From positions 2,356,001 through 2,420,000 of the forward strand of contig NZ_NKFL01000006.1 of the NCBI RefSeq assembly GCF_002223055.1: DNA of 64,000 bases. Direction: 5' to 3'. Shown in pieces: positions 15,865 through 24,904 of the stretch. The stretch is from Burkholderia sp. HI2500 (GTDB lineage Bacteria; Pseudomonadota; Gammaproteobacteria; Burkholderiales; Burkholderiaceae). Position 1 is the stretch's first letter; each line of letters starts with the position of its first letter. The notes under the pieces were generated by a model. The model was not told where the DNA came from and did no database searches. It saw only the letters and a list, made by a program, of their open reading frames with translations. The position numbers and the translations under genes were made by a program.

Positions 15865-16794
15865 TCAACGCACCCAGCCACGCTCCAGAAGGGGGCGATC
15901 CCACGGCGATTCGTCGCCGATGGTTTCCGCGAGGAACTCGACCAGCGCCTTCACTTTCAACGCCTGTCGCTGCGTTGCGGGATAAACCGCGGCAAAGCTC
16001 AGCGGCGCGAGCTGAAAGTCGGTCAGGATCGGCACCAGCCGGCCCGCGACGAGCGCCTCGCTCGCCACGAGCGTCGGCAGGCACACGACGCCGCCACCGG
16101 ACAGCGCGTACTCGCGCAACAGGTGCACGGAGTTCGAGCGGATCATGCCCGGCAGCTCCATTTCGACGACCTCGTCGCCGCGCGTCATCGTCCAGCGGTT
16201 GCGCGACGGATAGCCCGAATAGAGCGCGGTGGTGTGCTGCAGCAAATCGCGCGGATGTTGTGGCGCACCATGCGCGTCGAGGTACGCTGGCGACGCGCAG
16301 AAGAGGCGCTTGACGGTGAACAGCCGCCGTTCGATCAGCGACTCGGAGATCGGCGGAAAGATCTGGAACGCGATGTCGAACCCTTCTTCGACAGGGTCCA
16401 CGACACGGTCATTGACGATGACGTCGAGCTGGATGCCCGGGTAGCGCCGGTTGAACTCCACCAGCGGCGCGCCGAAGTGATCGAGCGCGAAACCGGGCAG
16501 CATCTGGATGCGCAGCCGTCCGGTCGGGGTCGCGCGCAGCTCGCGCATCTGGTCGGTCAGCTCGTTGACGCGCCCCACCACCTCCGCGCATTCGCGATAA
16601 AACGCCTCGCCCACTTCGGACAGGCGCACGTGGCGCGTGCTGCGATGGAACAGCGGCGCGTTGACGAACTTCTCGAGCTGCTGGATGCGGTTCGTCACGA
16701 CCGAGCTGGTCACGCCAAGCTGCCGCGCCGCCTCGGCGAAGCTGCTCGCCTCCGCCACCCGGACGAATGCCTCGATGCTCAGGAACCGGTCCAT
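15865..16794 (-). CDS. LysR-family regulator of the hydroquinone genes
   Basis: A 309-residue LysR-type regulator. The N-terminal winged HTH is clear (VRVAEASSFAEAARQLGVTSSVVTNRIQQLE), followed by the effector-binding domain. AAAGG precedes the ATG. Unusually for the family, it reads in the same direction as its likely target genes, lying directly upstream of the dioxygenase small subunit with the operator in the 115-bp gap. The second copy of that operator, before the MFS transporter, suggests it controls both flanks. The inducer is not deducible from the sequence. Confidence 0.9.
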   Translation of the reverse strand: MDRFLSIEAFVRVAEASSFAEAARQLGVTSSVVTNRIQQLEKFVNAPLFHRSTRHVRLSEVGEAFYRECAEVVGRVNELTDQMRELRATPTGRLRIQMLPGFALDHFGAPLVEFNRRYPGIQLDVIVNDRVVDPVEEGFDIAFQIFPPISESLIERRLFTVKRLFCASPAYLDAHGAPQHPRDLLQHTTALYSGYPSRNRWTMTRGDEVVEMELPGMIRSNSVHLLREYALSGGGVVCLPTLVASEALVAGRLVPILTDFQLAPLSFAAVYPATQRQALKVKALVEFLAETIGDESPWDRPLLERGWVR

Positions 16795-16939
16795 ACCGCG
16801 CCTTTTTTCGACAGCGAAACCGGCAGTCTACCCGTGCGGATCACGGGCTGTGTCATGCGGGAGGCGTCACTCTGTCACCCAATCGATGTCAATCGTCGAT
16901 GACGCCGGCCCGCACGCACCGCCCAGCCCGCCCATGGCC

Positions 16940-18196
16940 TTACCGCGATTGCTCGCCCGCTGCCAGTTCCGGTTGCACGGCCGCCATGCGACGTTGCAGC
17001 ACGGCCGGCGCGGTTTCCTTCAGCAGCAGGCTGACCACGATGCCCAGCATGACCGCGCACATCGGCAGCCACAGAATGTTCTGGATGCCAAAGTGTGCGG
17101 CGACGTAGCCGCCCATCGCCGGCGCGATGCCGCCGCCGAAGATCTCGCCGACCCCGACCACCACGCCGATCGACGTCGACACGAGCCCGATGGGCGCGGC
17201 CTCGGTCGCCACCGGGCCGGACAGCAGCGACACCAGCCCGAGCGTGAAGAACGACGCAACGAACAGCACGCCGAACAGGGCGAGCGGCTGCGGGCCGAGG
17301 CCGCGGAAGATATAGAGCATCACGGCCGTTCCCGCGAAGCCGACGATGCTCGCGAGGCGGCGGCCAACCAGGTCGGACAGGCCCGGCAACCCGAATTGCC
17401 CGAGAAAACCGCCGAAACCGATCGCCGACACGACGAGGCCCATCTTCTGCGTGCCGAGCGCCAGGTAGTCGGTCAGGTACAGCGGCAACAGCGCGCCGAG
17501 CACGAATACGCCGGTCATCGCGCAGCACAAGGCGGCCATCGCCACGAGGATGTTGCGGCTCTTGAGCACATGGCCGAGCGACGCCGGCGCATGCTCCGAC
17601 GCGACGGCCTTCGTGACCTTCGGCTCGCGGATCACGAAGAACATGATCGCGCCGAGGATCAGGCCGGGCACGGCGACGAGCGCAAAGACCCAGCGCCACG
17701 ACACGAAGCCGAGCAGCTGCGTCGCGATGATCGGCGACAGCGCGAGCCCGAACAGCGCGAAGCCGCTTTGCTGCAGGCCGAGGTTCAGCCCGCGCCGCCG
17801 CGGATGTGATGCGTCGGCCGTCGCGGCGAAGCTCGTCGGGCAGAACGAGCCCTCCGCGACGCCCATCAGGCCGCGAATCGCCATCAGCCCGAGCAGGCCA
17901 CCCGCGAGCCCCGAGAAGCCCGACAGCAGCGAGAACGCGATGATGGCCGGAATCAGCACCTTGCGGCGGCCGATCTTGTCGGAGATGCCGCCCATCAGCG
18001 CCGCGAAGATGCCCCACGACAGGCCGAGCACGCCGATGCAGTTGCCGACGTCCTGCGCGTTCAGGTTGAGGTCCTTCATGATCGAAGGGAACAGCGGTGC
18101 AATCAGCCAGCGATCGAGGCCGACCAGCCCGAAGCCGAGCGCCAGCAGCGTGACCGCCTTCCATTCGTATGAGGTATCCCACTCGTTTGCTTTCAT
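16940..18196 (-). CDS. MFS transporter, probable aromatic-compound permease
   Basis: A 418-residue major facilitator with about 12 membrane segments. The loop 2-3 motif GGISDKIGRRKV is intact and the second half repeats it loosely in LSDLVGRR. GGAGACGGA precedes the ATG, and the N-terminus MKANEWDTSYEWK is cytosolic. It is transcribed toward the LysR gene and has the same LysR-type palindrome about 200 bp upstream as the dioxygenase operon. Import of the hydroquinone precursor is therefore plausible, but efflux cannot be excluded from sequence. Confidence 0.85.
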   Translation of the reverse strand: MKANEWDTSYEWKAVTLLALGFGLVGLDRWLIAPLFPSIMKDLNLNAQDVGNCIGVLGLSWGIFAALMGGISDKIGRRKVLIPAIIAFSLLSGFSGLAGGLLGLMAIRGLMGVAEGSFCPTSFAATADASHPRRRGLNLGLQQSGFALFGLALSPIIATQLLGFVSWRWVFALVAVPGLILGAIMFFVIREPKVTKAVASEHAPASLGHVLKSRNILVAMAALCCAMTGVFVLGALLPLYLTDYLALGTQKMGLVVSAIGFGGFLGQFGLPGLSDLVGRRLASIVGFAGTAVMLYIFRGLGPQPLALFGVLFVASFFTLGLVSLLSGPVATEAAPIGLVSTSIGVVVGVGEIFGGGIAPAMGGYVAAHFGIQNILWLPMCAVMLGIVVSLLLKETAPAVLQRRMAAVQPELAAGEQSR

Positions 18197-18744
18197 GTCC
18201 GTCTCCGTGGACACAGGTTCGCCTGCGCGCGCCGCAGCGCCTGCGCATGAGCCCGGTCCGATGTCTTTTGTGTGCGACGCGAATCGCGAGGAAGTGCCGG
18301 CCGGCGTTCGGGTGCGACGCGTTGGGTTCAATCAGCCGACGTCACCACGATAGGTGCACGGCCGCCAATCGGGTATGGAACAACCGGCGAACGCGCCATT
18401 CGCGAAACGCAAATAATCGGGCGGTGTGGGCAGAAAGGGGCGGCGGAAGGGCGTGGAGAGGGTGCGCGCAAGATAGACGTGGCGCTCGCTCGTACGTGGC
18501 GGGGGAATCCCTCATAGACATCGCGAACGCCTACGCTTGGCCCGCTCACGCGGGCCATGCAACACCATCCGACAGGCTGGGCAGAGGTCTCGTCAAGCCG
18601 GTAGAGGGTGCGATTCACCCTGTATCGCTCGAAGCGCAATCGGGGCCAAACCCCTTGCAGGCGAGCTTTTCAGCTATGGAAACGGCCGCGCCCGAAAGAA
18701 GCGAACGATGGCGGGATCACTCGTCACGCCATCCGGCCGCGGGC
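18197..18744. other. Intergenic stretch with hairpins
   Basis: No gene was found. Besides the LysR-type palindrome it holds two compact hairpins: GGCCCGC-TCAC-GCGGGCC (18539-18556) and AGGGTG-N5-CACCCT (18605-18621). They lie 3' of the leftward 139-residue gene, so a terminator or a small structured RNA is possible. No U-tract follows. Confidence 0.35.
18398..18414. promoter_or_regulatory. LysR-type operator before the MFS gene
   Basis: ATTCGCGAAACGCAAAT is exactly the reverse complement of the site at 15836-15852 and is followed by the same AAT. It lies 202 bp upstream of the transporter start. Confidence 0.65.
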
Positions 18745-19164
18745 CTAATGCGTTTTCTTGCGAATCTGGTTGACCTTTGGCAAATACGTCAGGACCGCAT
18801 GGGATCGGTCGCCACCGGTCGCCACGATCGTGATGACCTCGTGTCCGGACGCACTCAACGCGCCCGTGCTCAGATCAATCGACACGACGAAGCTCGTCCC
18901 GTCCGCATACGTCCCGCGGGTGACGCGCTTGCCGTCCTCGAACGTGACGGCGAATGACGCGAGTTCCAGAATGTTCGCGCGAATGTCAGTTACGGGAAGG
19001 GTCGGCTCGAATGCGACCACACCATCGGCTTGCAGTTGGGCACACCCGTGTCGGCCCAAACTGACGTGCATTTCCGTATCGCTGTTGACAGCCACCCGCA
19101 TGCGCGGGTCGTCGTACTGCGTATCGTCGGCGAACAGCAACGCTTCCTTCTCTTTCGAACTCAT
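18745..19164 (-). CDS. Uncharacterised 139-residue protein beside the T6SS island
   Basis: Unknown function. AGGAGG six bases before the ATG fixes the start at MSSKEKEALLFADD. The product looks like a soluble mixed alpha/beta protein with repeated V-x-V strands (MRVAVNSDTEMHVSLGRHG, FAVTFEDGKRVTRG) and a basic tail ending IRKKTH; no signal peptide is seen. It is divergent from vgrG across an AT-rich gap. An accessory or immunity role is possible by location only. Confidence 0.6.
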   Translation of the reverse strand: MSSKEKEALLFADDTQYDDPRMRVAVNSDTEMHVSLGRHGCAQLQADGVVAFEPTLPVTDIRANILELASFAVTFEDGKRVTRGTYADGTSFVVSIDLSTGALSASGHEVITIVATGGDRSHAVLTYLPKVNQIRKKTH

Positions 19165-19675
19165 CACGCCTCCTGTTTCGGCTCGCGAATGACTTTCCGG
19201 CTCCATGCAGGCGACCTATAGCGAGCCATGCAAAAAAAGCCGCCCACGGACGGCAGGCAGCGAACGACCCAACGCTGGAACACACCACCGCACCCGGGCC
19301 ATACGAGCGCGATCCTAGTCGCATCTTTTCGGATGCCGCAACACGGCGCGATTCATTCGATATAAGACAAATACTATATTTGAATAATCCGGCTTCGATT
19401 AGAACAACAAGAAATGCTCCCAACCGATTACCACACCCGCCTCCAGTCACGACCAACACGCCTCGAAGCAAGACCTCCGTTAAATAAAACAATCATCAAA
19501 AACGTCAAATACCGTTTCACCAACACTAAAACGTTATATAAAAATAAAAATTCATTTCATATTCACTGCGAGATTGATATTCTCCCCCACACATTTCCGA
19601 GCACATTCGTTTATTGCACTGAGAGACCCGTTCGAACCAATACGAATCAAGAACATAAATCATGAGATCGTAGTG
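19165..19675. other. AT-rich gap before vgrG
   Basis: About 500 bp, markedly AT-rich compared with the window, especially 19340-19640, with runs such as TATATAAAAATAAAAATTC. I see no credible gene. The composition is typical of Burkholderia intergenic DNA before vgrG-type islands, where H-NS-like silencing and horizontally acquired promoters are common. A promoter for vgrG presumably lies here. Confidence 0.45.
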
Positions 19676-22438
19676 ATGTCGATAACAAAAGCATTCCGGG
19701 ATTTTGCGTCCGGTCTGGCCGTCGGGAACAAGCGGCCGGTCGATCTCCATTTCGGGCGGGCGCAACGCGCGGTCGGCCATCTGCTGGCGCTCCATCACGC
19801 CAATATCCGCGAAGGGCTGATGTCGGGCATCGAAGGGCAACTGACCTGCGTGTCGACCTACGATCACCTGCCGCCTTCGCTGTTTCTTGGTTTGCCCGTA
19901 TCGGTCCGGCTGACGACCGATCGGGGCAACATCCGGGCCATCAACGCGATCGTGCACGAAGTGCGAACCGGTCAATCCGACGGCGAACTCACCGTGTATC
20001 AGCTGCATGTATGCGATGCCCTGTCGCTGATGGATCGTCGCACGAACGCTCGCCTGTTCCGCTCGCGCAGCGTGCCGGAGATTCTGGCGACGCTGATGAA
20101 CGAGTGGAAACAGCGTAGCCCCGCACTCGCGCGAGCGTTCGATTTCGACCTGTCGACGTTGCAGGCCGATCGGTATCCGGCACGCGAGCTGACGCGGCAA
20201 GTCAACGAATCCGACGCCCGCTTCATCCGGCGGCTGCTACGCCGGGAAGGCATCACGGTCTTCGCGACGGCCGCGCCAGTCGACGGAAGGCGCAGCGTGA
20301 CCGATGAGCGGCCGATTCACACGCTCGTGTTCTGCGACGATCCGCATCGTCTGCCGGACGCGCCGGCCGGTATCGTACGCCTTCACCCGCGCGACGCCGG
20401 CGCCGAGCAACGTGACACCGTCACCCTCTTTGCGTACGACCAGAGCCTGTCGCCCGGCAAGGTCCGCCGCCCGTCGTGGGATTACAAGACCGCTCGTATG
20501 GACGACTTCGAGGCCGTCACCGGCATCGGCCAGGGCGAGTCGGGGAACGACCTTGCGCGCCTGCTGACCGACGTCGCGATCGACATCCCGCACGTCGGCG
20601 ACTCGTGGAACGATCACGCGCGCATCGCGCAAGACCGGATGCTGGCCCATCAGTTCGAAGCCGCGCACTTCGACGGCATCGGCACCGTGCGCGACATGCT
20701 GGTGGGACACGGGTTCACGCTGGCGGGCGATCCCGAACTGGATATGAAGTCGATCGATCGCCGTCGGTTCGTCGTCACGTCGATTCGACACGTCATCTGG
20801 AACAACCTGCCGACAGGCTTGTCGGGTCGCGCGAGCGGGCTGTTCGCGGCAAGCCGCAATCTGACGCCAACCGCCCCGCCGCCCGATGCATCGGGATCAA
20901 CGGACACGCGCTACGAGAACAGTTTCACGTGCGTGCAACGGGGCGTGCCGCTGAAGCCGGCCTACGATCCGGCGATCGACGTGCCGCCGGTTCACCTGCT
21001 GACCGGGACGATCGTCGGCACGCAGGGCGAAGAGGTGTTTTGCGACAAGGCCGGCCGCGTGCGTGTGCAGATTCATGGGCTGGACCCGGCGGACCATGCG
21101 CACGCGCAAGGCGCCGGCACGAACGGCCTGGCCGGTGACAGCGCGCCGATTCGCGTCGCGGCAAGTCTCGCGGGCGAATGCTTCGGCGCGCTGTTCCTGC
21201 CGCGTGTCGGCATGGAGGTCTTGCTGGGGAACCTGTCGGGCGATCCCGACCGTCTGGTGATCATCGGCGTGTTGAGCAACGGCGCGAATCCGCCCGCGAC
21301 TTTCAGCCATACCGGCGGGCTTCCGGGCAACCGCTACGTGTCCGGGATCAAGACGCGGGAAATCAGGGGCCGCCGGCACAACCAGCTTCGACTGGACGAC
21401 ACGCCGTCACAAATCTCAGCGCAGTTGGCAAGCGAACATGCGCATACCCAGTTGAATCTCGGCTACCTGACGCAGCCGCGCAAGGACGGACACGGGAGCG
21501 ACCGGGGTGAAGGCGCGGAACTGCGCACCGACGCCGCTGCGGCGTTGCGCGCCGCCCAAGGCATGCTGTTGACGACCTATGCGCGGTCGCACGCGACCGG
21601 CGGTCAGCTCGACCGCGATGAGCTGATTCACTTGCTCGACCAATGCACGGAGTTGTTCAAGTCGCTCGGTGATTATGCCGGCCAGCATGGTGGGCAATCC
21701 GCCGACACGGCCGGCCAGGACAATCTCGCCAACGCATTCCGTCACTGGAAACCCGACGGATCGGAAGCGGGCGCGGCAAGTGAAGCCTCCGCATTCATGG
21801 CGTTCGGCGCGCAAGCGGGGTCGCTGAACGTCACGCCGAAAACGCACGTCATGTATGCGGGCGAGAACATCGATCAGATTGCGCAGCAACACATGCAGAT
21901 CACGAGCGGCGAGCGAATCAATCTGCATGCAGGACACGGCGTCGCGATGTTCGCGCACGGCAACGGCGTATCGGCGATCGCGCATCAGGGGAAAGTCGCG
22001 CTTCAATCGCAGAACGGCGACACGCAAATCGAGTCCGGCAAAAACATCCGGTTGACTGCGGCCGACGGCAAGCTTGCCGGCACGGCAAGCGACGAAGTCG
22101 TATTCGTCACGTCCGGCGGCGCGTATCTCAGGCTGCATGGCGGCGATATCGAACTGGGATGCCCTGGCAAGTTCACCGTGAAATCGGACGGTCATGCCTG
22201 GGATGGCCCCGCAAGCATGAGCGTCGACTTGCCGACATTCGATCAACGTCCGCTCGGCCGCGTCCCGAAGCTGATTCGTCCAACGGACGGTAACGCCGCA
22301 CCGGGGTTCGACGGACAGGTACGCAAGGCATCGGGAACGCTGTCGAGTTTGACGACCGACACGGCAGGGGAACTGCCGGCCGTCGATACCGACCGGTTCG
22401 AGAGGCTGGCGGTGAAGTTCACCAAGAAGAATGTTTAA
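19676..22438 (+). CDS. vgrG: Type VI secretion spike protein VgrG
   Basis: A 920-residue VgrG. The N-terminal gp27-like part starts at MSITKAFRDFASGLAVGN, the family-typical beginning; in-frame residues further upstream come from AT-rich non-coding DNA. The OB-fold/gp5-like region around residues 440-540 contains RVQIHGLDP, ECFGALFLPRVGMEVLLGNL and GDPDRLVIIGVLSNG. The C-terminal part carries the needle and DUF2345-like region (GAELRTDAAAALRAAQGMLLTTY; KIALQ-type repeats). It forms the puncturing tip that carries the downstream lipase. No separate catalytic extension is recognised. The next gene begins 19 bp after the stop. Confidence 0.95.
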   Translation: MSITKAFRDFASGLAVGNKRPVDLHFGRAQRAVGHLLALHHANIREGLMSGIEGQLTCVSTYDHLPPSLFLGLPVSVRLTTDRGNIRAINAIVHEVRTGQSDGELTVYQLHVCDALSLMDRRTNARLFRSRSVPEILATLMNEWKQRSPALARAFDFDLSTLQADRYPARELTRQVNESDARFIRRLLRREGITVFATAAPVDGRRSVTDERPIHTLVFCDDPHRLPDAPAGIVRLHPRDAGAEQRDTVTLFAYDQSLSPGKVRRPSWDYKTARMDDFEAVTGIGQGESGNDLARLLTDVAIDIPHVGDSWNDHARIAQDRMLAHQFEAAHFDGIGTVRDMLVGHGFTLAGDPELDMKSIDRRRFVVTSIRHVIWNNLPTGLSGRASGLFAASRNLTPTAPPPDASGSTDTRYENSFTCVQRGVPLKPAYDPAIDVPPVHLLTGTIVGTQGEEVFCDKAGRVRVQIHGLDPADHAHAQGAGTNGLAGDSAPIRVAASLAGECFGALFLPRVGMEVLLGNLSGDPDRLVIIGVLSNGANPPATFSHTGGLPGNRYVSGIKTREIRGRRHNQLRLDDTPSQISAQLASEHAHTQLNLGYLTQPRKDGHGSDRGEGAELRTDAAAALRAAQGMLLTTYARSHATGGQLDRDELIHLLDQCTELFKSLGDYAGQHGGQSADTAGQDNLANAFRHWKPDGSEAGAASEASAFMAFGAQAGSLNVTPKTHVMYAGENIDQIAQQHMQITSGERINLHAGHGVAMFAHGNGVSAIAHQGKVALQSQNGDTQIESGKNIRLTAADGKLAGTASDEVVFVTSGGAYLRLHGGDIELGCPGKFTVKSDGHAWDGPASMSVDLPTFDQRPLGRVPKLIRPTDGNAAPGFDGQVRKASGTLSSLTTDTAGELPAVDTDRFERLAVKFTKKNV

Positions 22439-22457
22439 CGAAAGCGCAGGAGTCCGG

Positions 22458-24770
22458 ATGAACGACTCATCTCTCGATCCTCGACCGGAAGAGGACACCC
22501 GCACCAATCAGCACGCCGCGAAGACCGATGTGCCCGACGCGGCTGCGTCGCGTCCTGAGCCGCCTCAGATCGTCGTCGGCCGGAGCGACGGGGTCTCGAT
22601 GTGGACGAAAGACACCCGCCTGATCTGCCTCAAGCAAATGCCGTTGCCCGGTATCGTCATCTTCGTGCATGGGGTGAACTCCGAAGGCGAATGGTTCGAA
22701 GCCGCCGAGCAGGGGCTGTGCGCTGGCCTGAATCGCCGGCTCGGGCGGCTGGACGATCAACTCAAGTATCGCGGCATCGAGGCCGGGCAACTGGTGCCCG
22801 CGAAGTACACGGAAAGCGTGACGCCGGACGGGTTTCTGAATCCGAAGCTCTGGTCCGGCAACTACATCAAATCCGACCCGTCCTTCTCTCCCGTCGTTCA
22901 TTTCCGATGGGGCTATCGGGCGACCGCCGCTGAGCTGAAAGAGTATGGCGACAAGATCTTTCTGAACGAGAAGGACTACTGGGGCGGCGGCCCGTTCACG
23001 AACGGTTGCGCGAGCCTGCCCGATCTCTGGCACGGCGGCCTCGACGACCGCGCGGCCGGGTGGTTGACCGTCCAGGGGATCAACCCGACCAATCGACCGC
23101 TGTATCGCGCGCCGCCCCGCGCGTATGGCGTGCTCGCGGCGTTGCGTCTTGCGAGGTTGATCGAGTCGATTCGCCGCATGCAGGCCGACGTGCCGATTAC
23201 CGTCGTGTGCCATAGCCAGGGCAACATCGTGGGCCTTACCGCAGCCTTCTTCGGCGATGCACTACCCGATGTCGAAGATCCGTGGGGACGTAGCGGGCAT
23301 TGCGTGGCCGACGCCTACGTGCTGGCGAATGCACCGTACAGTCTTGCGCGCGCAGACGGCCCGAATCCATCCGATACGTTCATGGATACCTGGTCGCAAC
23401 GCGCGACCAGGGACGGCAGCGGTCGTCGCGGGCGGCAGACCTACACCGCCCGCACGAAAACGTTCGGCAAGTTCCTGTCGATCATCGGCACTCGGAAGGC
23501 CTATGAACTTTCCGCAGACAAGATCGATGAAGACATGGCGAACGAACGGGTATCGCCGACCAGCAAGCGGTCTTATGCGGCACAAGAGGATCGGGTACGC
23601 CACGGCCTGAACGGATCGACGTATGGTCGCGTCACCGCGTATTGCTGTCCGCACGACCAGGTGATTTCGGCGATCACGGTTCAAGGCATCGGCTGGCGTG
23701 GCATCGACAAGAACGAGCTGAACGATATCAACGTCTCCGGCGTGCTGACGCAGCGCGTCTTTGCCTCCGGCTTCCACGTCGGCGTGCAGGAGAAATATCG
23801 GTATTGGGAAGATGACTGGCGGCATGTACAGAAGGGAAAGACGTCGGGATTCTGGTATCCGCCTTCGCCACCTGCCAAATTCAACCTCATCGGTGCGCTC
23901 AAGGGAAACGAGTCCGTGTTCGGGATAGCGGCCACGCTTGCATCCGCGCCGATCATGTTTTTCGTGACCCAGATCAGCTCGGCATTGAATATGTTCCGCG
24001 TGAACGCCAATCCGCCGCAGGGCTGGACCGTGGTGGCGGACGCGCCGGCACTCGACGAACCGTTCCCGCCGAAGGCGTTGCGGTTCGGCAAGCCCATCGA
24101 AACGAAGGACGGCAATGCGACCAGCGACTTCAACGAAGGCAACGATCCGCCGGCCGCATGGCGCGACGCAAGCAAGAGCGAGGCAGACAAGCGCGCGGAC
24201 GATCCCTACGATCAGTACGAGGCGAAGAACAATGACAGCGTCGCGCAAGGCACGGCAGAGAGCGAAGCCGGACAGCGTTACGAGGACCGCGCGTTGATGC
24301 GGATGGAGGCCCGGCGCACGCTGAATACGGAATGGCTCGATGGTGATGGCCACGTGATCGGCGAGGACGGCAAGAGCGAAATGCCGGAGGGCTACAAGGA
24401 ATGGCGCGACAAGCAGATTGTCGACTGGCTCGATCGTGGCTCGACCAACAGCCCGACGAATCACTCCACGACGATGACCAATCCGGAGCATGCGAAAAAG
24501 GCGCTTGCGTACGATGTGGCGATCGGGGTTTGCTATCTGACGCCAGAGCAACTCTATGACTTGCGAATTGAGGCGGATTGGCGGATAGGCAAAGGTATTC
24601 CAGAAGATAGTTCGAACAAAAAATACTATGAATATTTCTCGCGCGGCGAAATTGACAATCTGCCTGTGCAGGAATGGGTACATATAGTGAGAGGCGAAGG
24701 AAATATGCCCGACGCGATTGTGGACGAACGTGAAGGCGATTTCTATCTGAAGGTCGGGGGAGTGATTTGA
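22458..24770 (+). CDS. tle3: Tle3-type T6SS antibacterial lipase effector
   Basis: A 770-residue alpha/beta-hydrolase effector of the Tle3 class (with the DUF3274-type C-terminal region). Residues 1-55 are polar and probably disordered. GIVIFVHGVNSEGEW near residue 66 is the oxyanion strand. The nucleophile elbow is VVCHSQGNIVG with Ser253. In this elbow the usual first Gly is Cys, giving C-H-S-Q-G. A hydrophobic stretch (FGIAATLASAPIMFFV) lies near residue 500, and the C-terminus is charged. CAGGAG before the ATG at 22458 decides the start; an ATG 27 bases earlier overlaps vgrG without a Shine-Dalgarno. Context vgrG-tle3-DUF2875-PAAR matches the known Tle3/Tla3/VgrG2b locus of Pseudomonas aeruginosa. 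Confidence 0.85.
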   Translation: MNDSSLDPRPEEDTRTNQHAAKTDVPDAAASRPEPPQIVVGRSDGVSMWTKDTRLICLKQMPLPGIVIFVHGVNSEGEWFEAAEQGLCAGLNRRLGRLDDQLKYRGIEAGQLVPAKYTESVTPDGFLNPKLWSGNYIKSDPSFSPVVHFRWGYRATAAELKEYGDKIFLNEKDYWGGGPFTNGCASLPDLWHGGLDDRAAGWLTVQGINPTNRPLYRAPPRAYGVLAALRLARLIESIRRMQADVPITVVCHSQGNIVGLTAAFFGDALPDVEDPWGRSGHCVADAYVLANAPYSLARADGPNPSDTFMDTWSQRATRDGSGRRGRQTYTARTKTFGKFLSIIGTRKAYELSADKIDEDMANERVSPTSKRSYAAQEDRVRHGLNGSTYGRVTAYCCPHDQVISAITVQGIGWRGIDKNELNDINVSGVLTQRVFASGFHVGVQEKYRYWEDDWRHVQKGKTSGFWYPPSPPAKFNLIGALKGNESVFGIAATLASAPIMFFVTQISSALNMFRVNANPPQGWTVVADAPALDEPFPPKALRFGKPIETKDGNATSDFNEGNDPPAAWRDASKSEADKRADDPYDQYEAKNNDSVAQGTAESEAGQRYEDRALMRMEARRTLNTEWLDGDGHVIGEDGKSEMPEGYKEWRDKQIVDWLDRGSTNSPTNHSTTMTNPEHAKKALAYDVAIGVCYLTPEQLYDLRIEADWRIGKGIPEDSSNKKYYEYFSRGEIDNLPVQEWVHIVRGEGNMPDAIVDEREGDFYLKVGGVI

Positions 24771-24904
24771 AAATTCTAATCGTCACACGGTCGCGACGCG
24801 TCGCCGTCGCCGTTTCGACTTGGCTGATCGCAACCGTACTCATGGCCTCGCTGATGGCGCACGTAGAACAACCCAACCCGGCACATTTGGAGATAGGAGA
24901 TTGG

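Noticed and set aside
22458..24770. A frameshift or truncation of the lipase gene
   Set aside because: The reading frame is continuous with good codon bias and a full-length family layout.
24767..24904. A TTG start overlapping the tle3 stop that would lengthen DUF2875 copy 1 by 46 residues
   Set aside because: The internal ATG has AGGAGATTGG upstream and gives exactly the length and N-terminus of copy 2.
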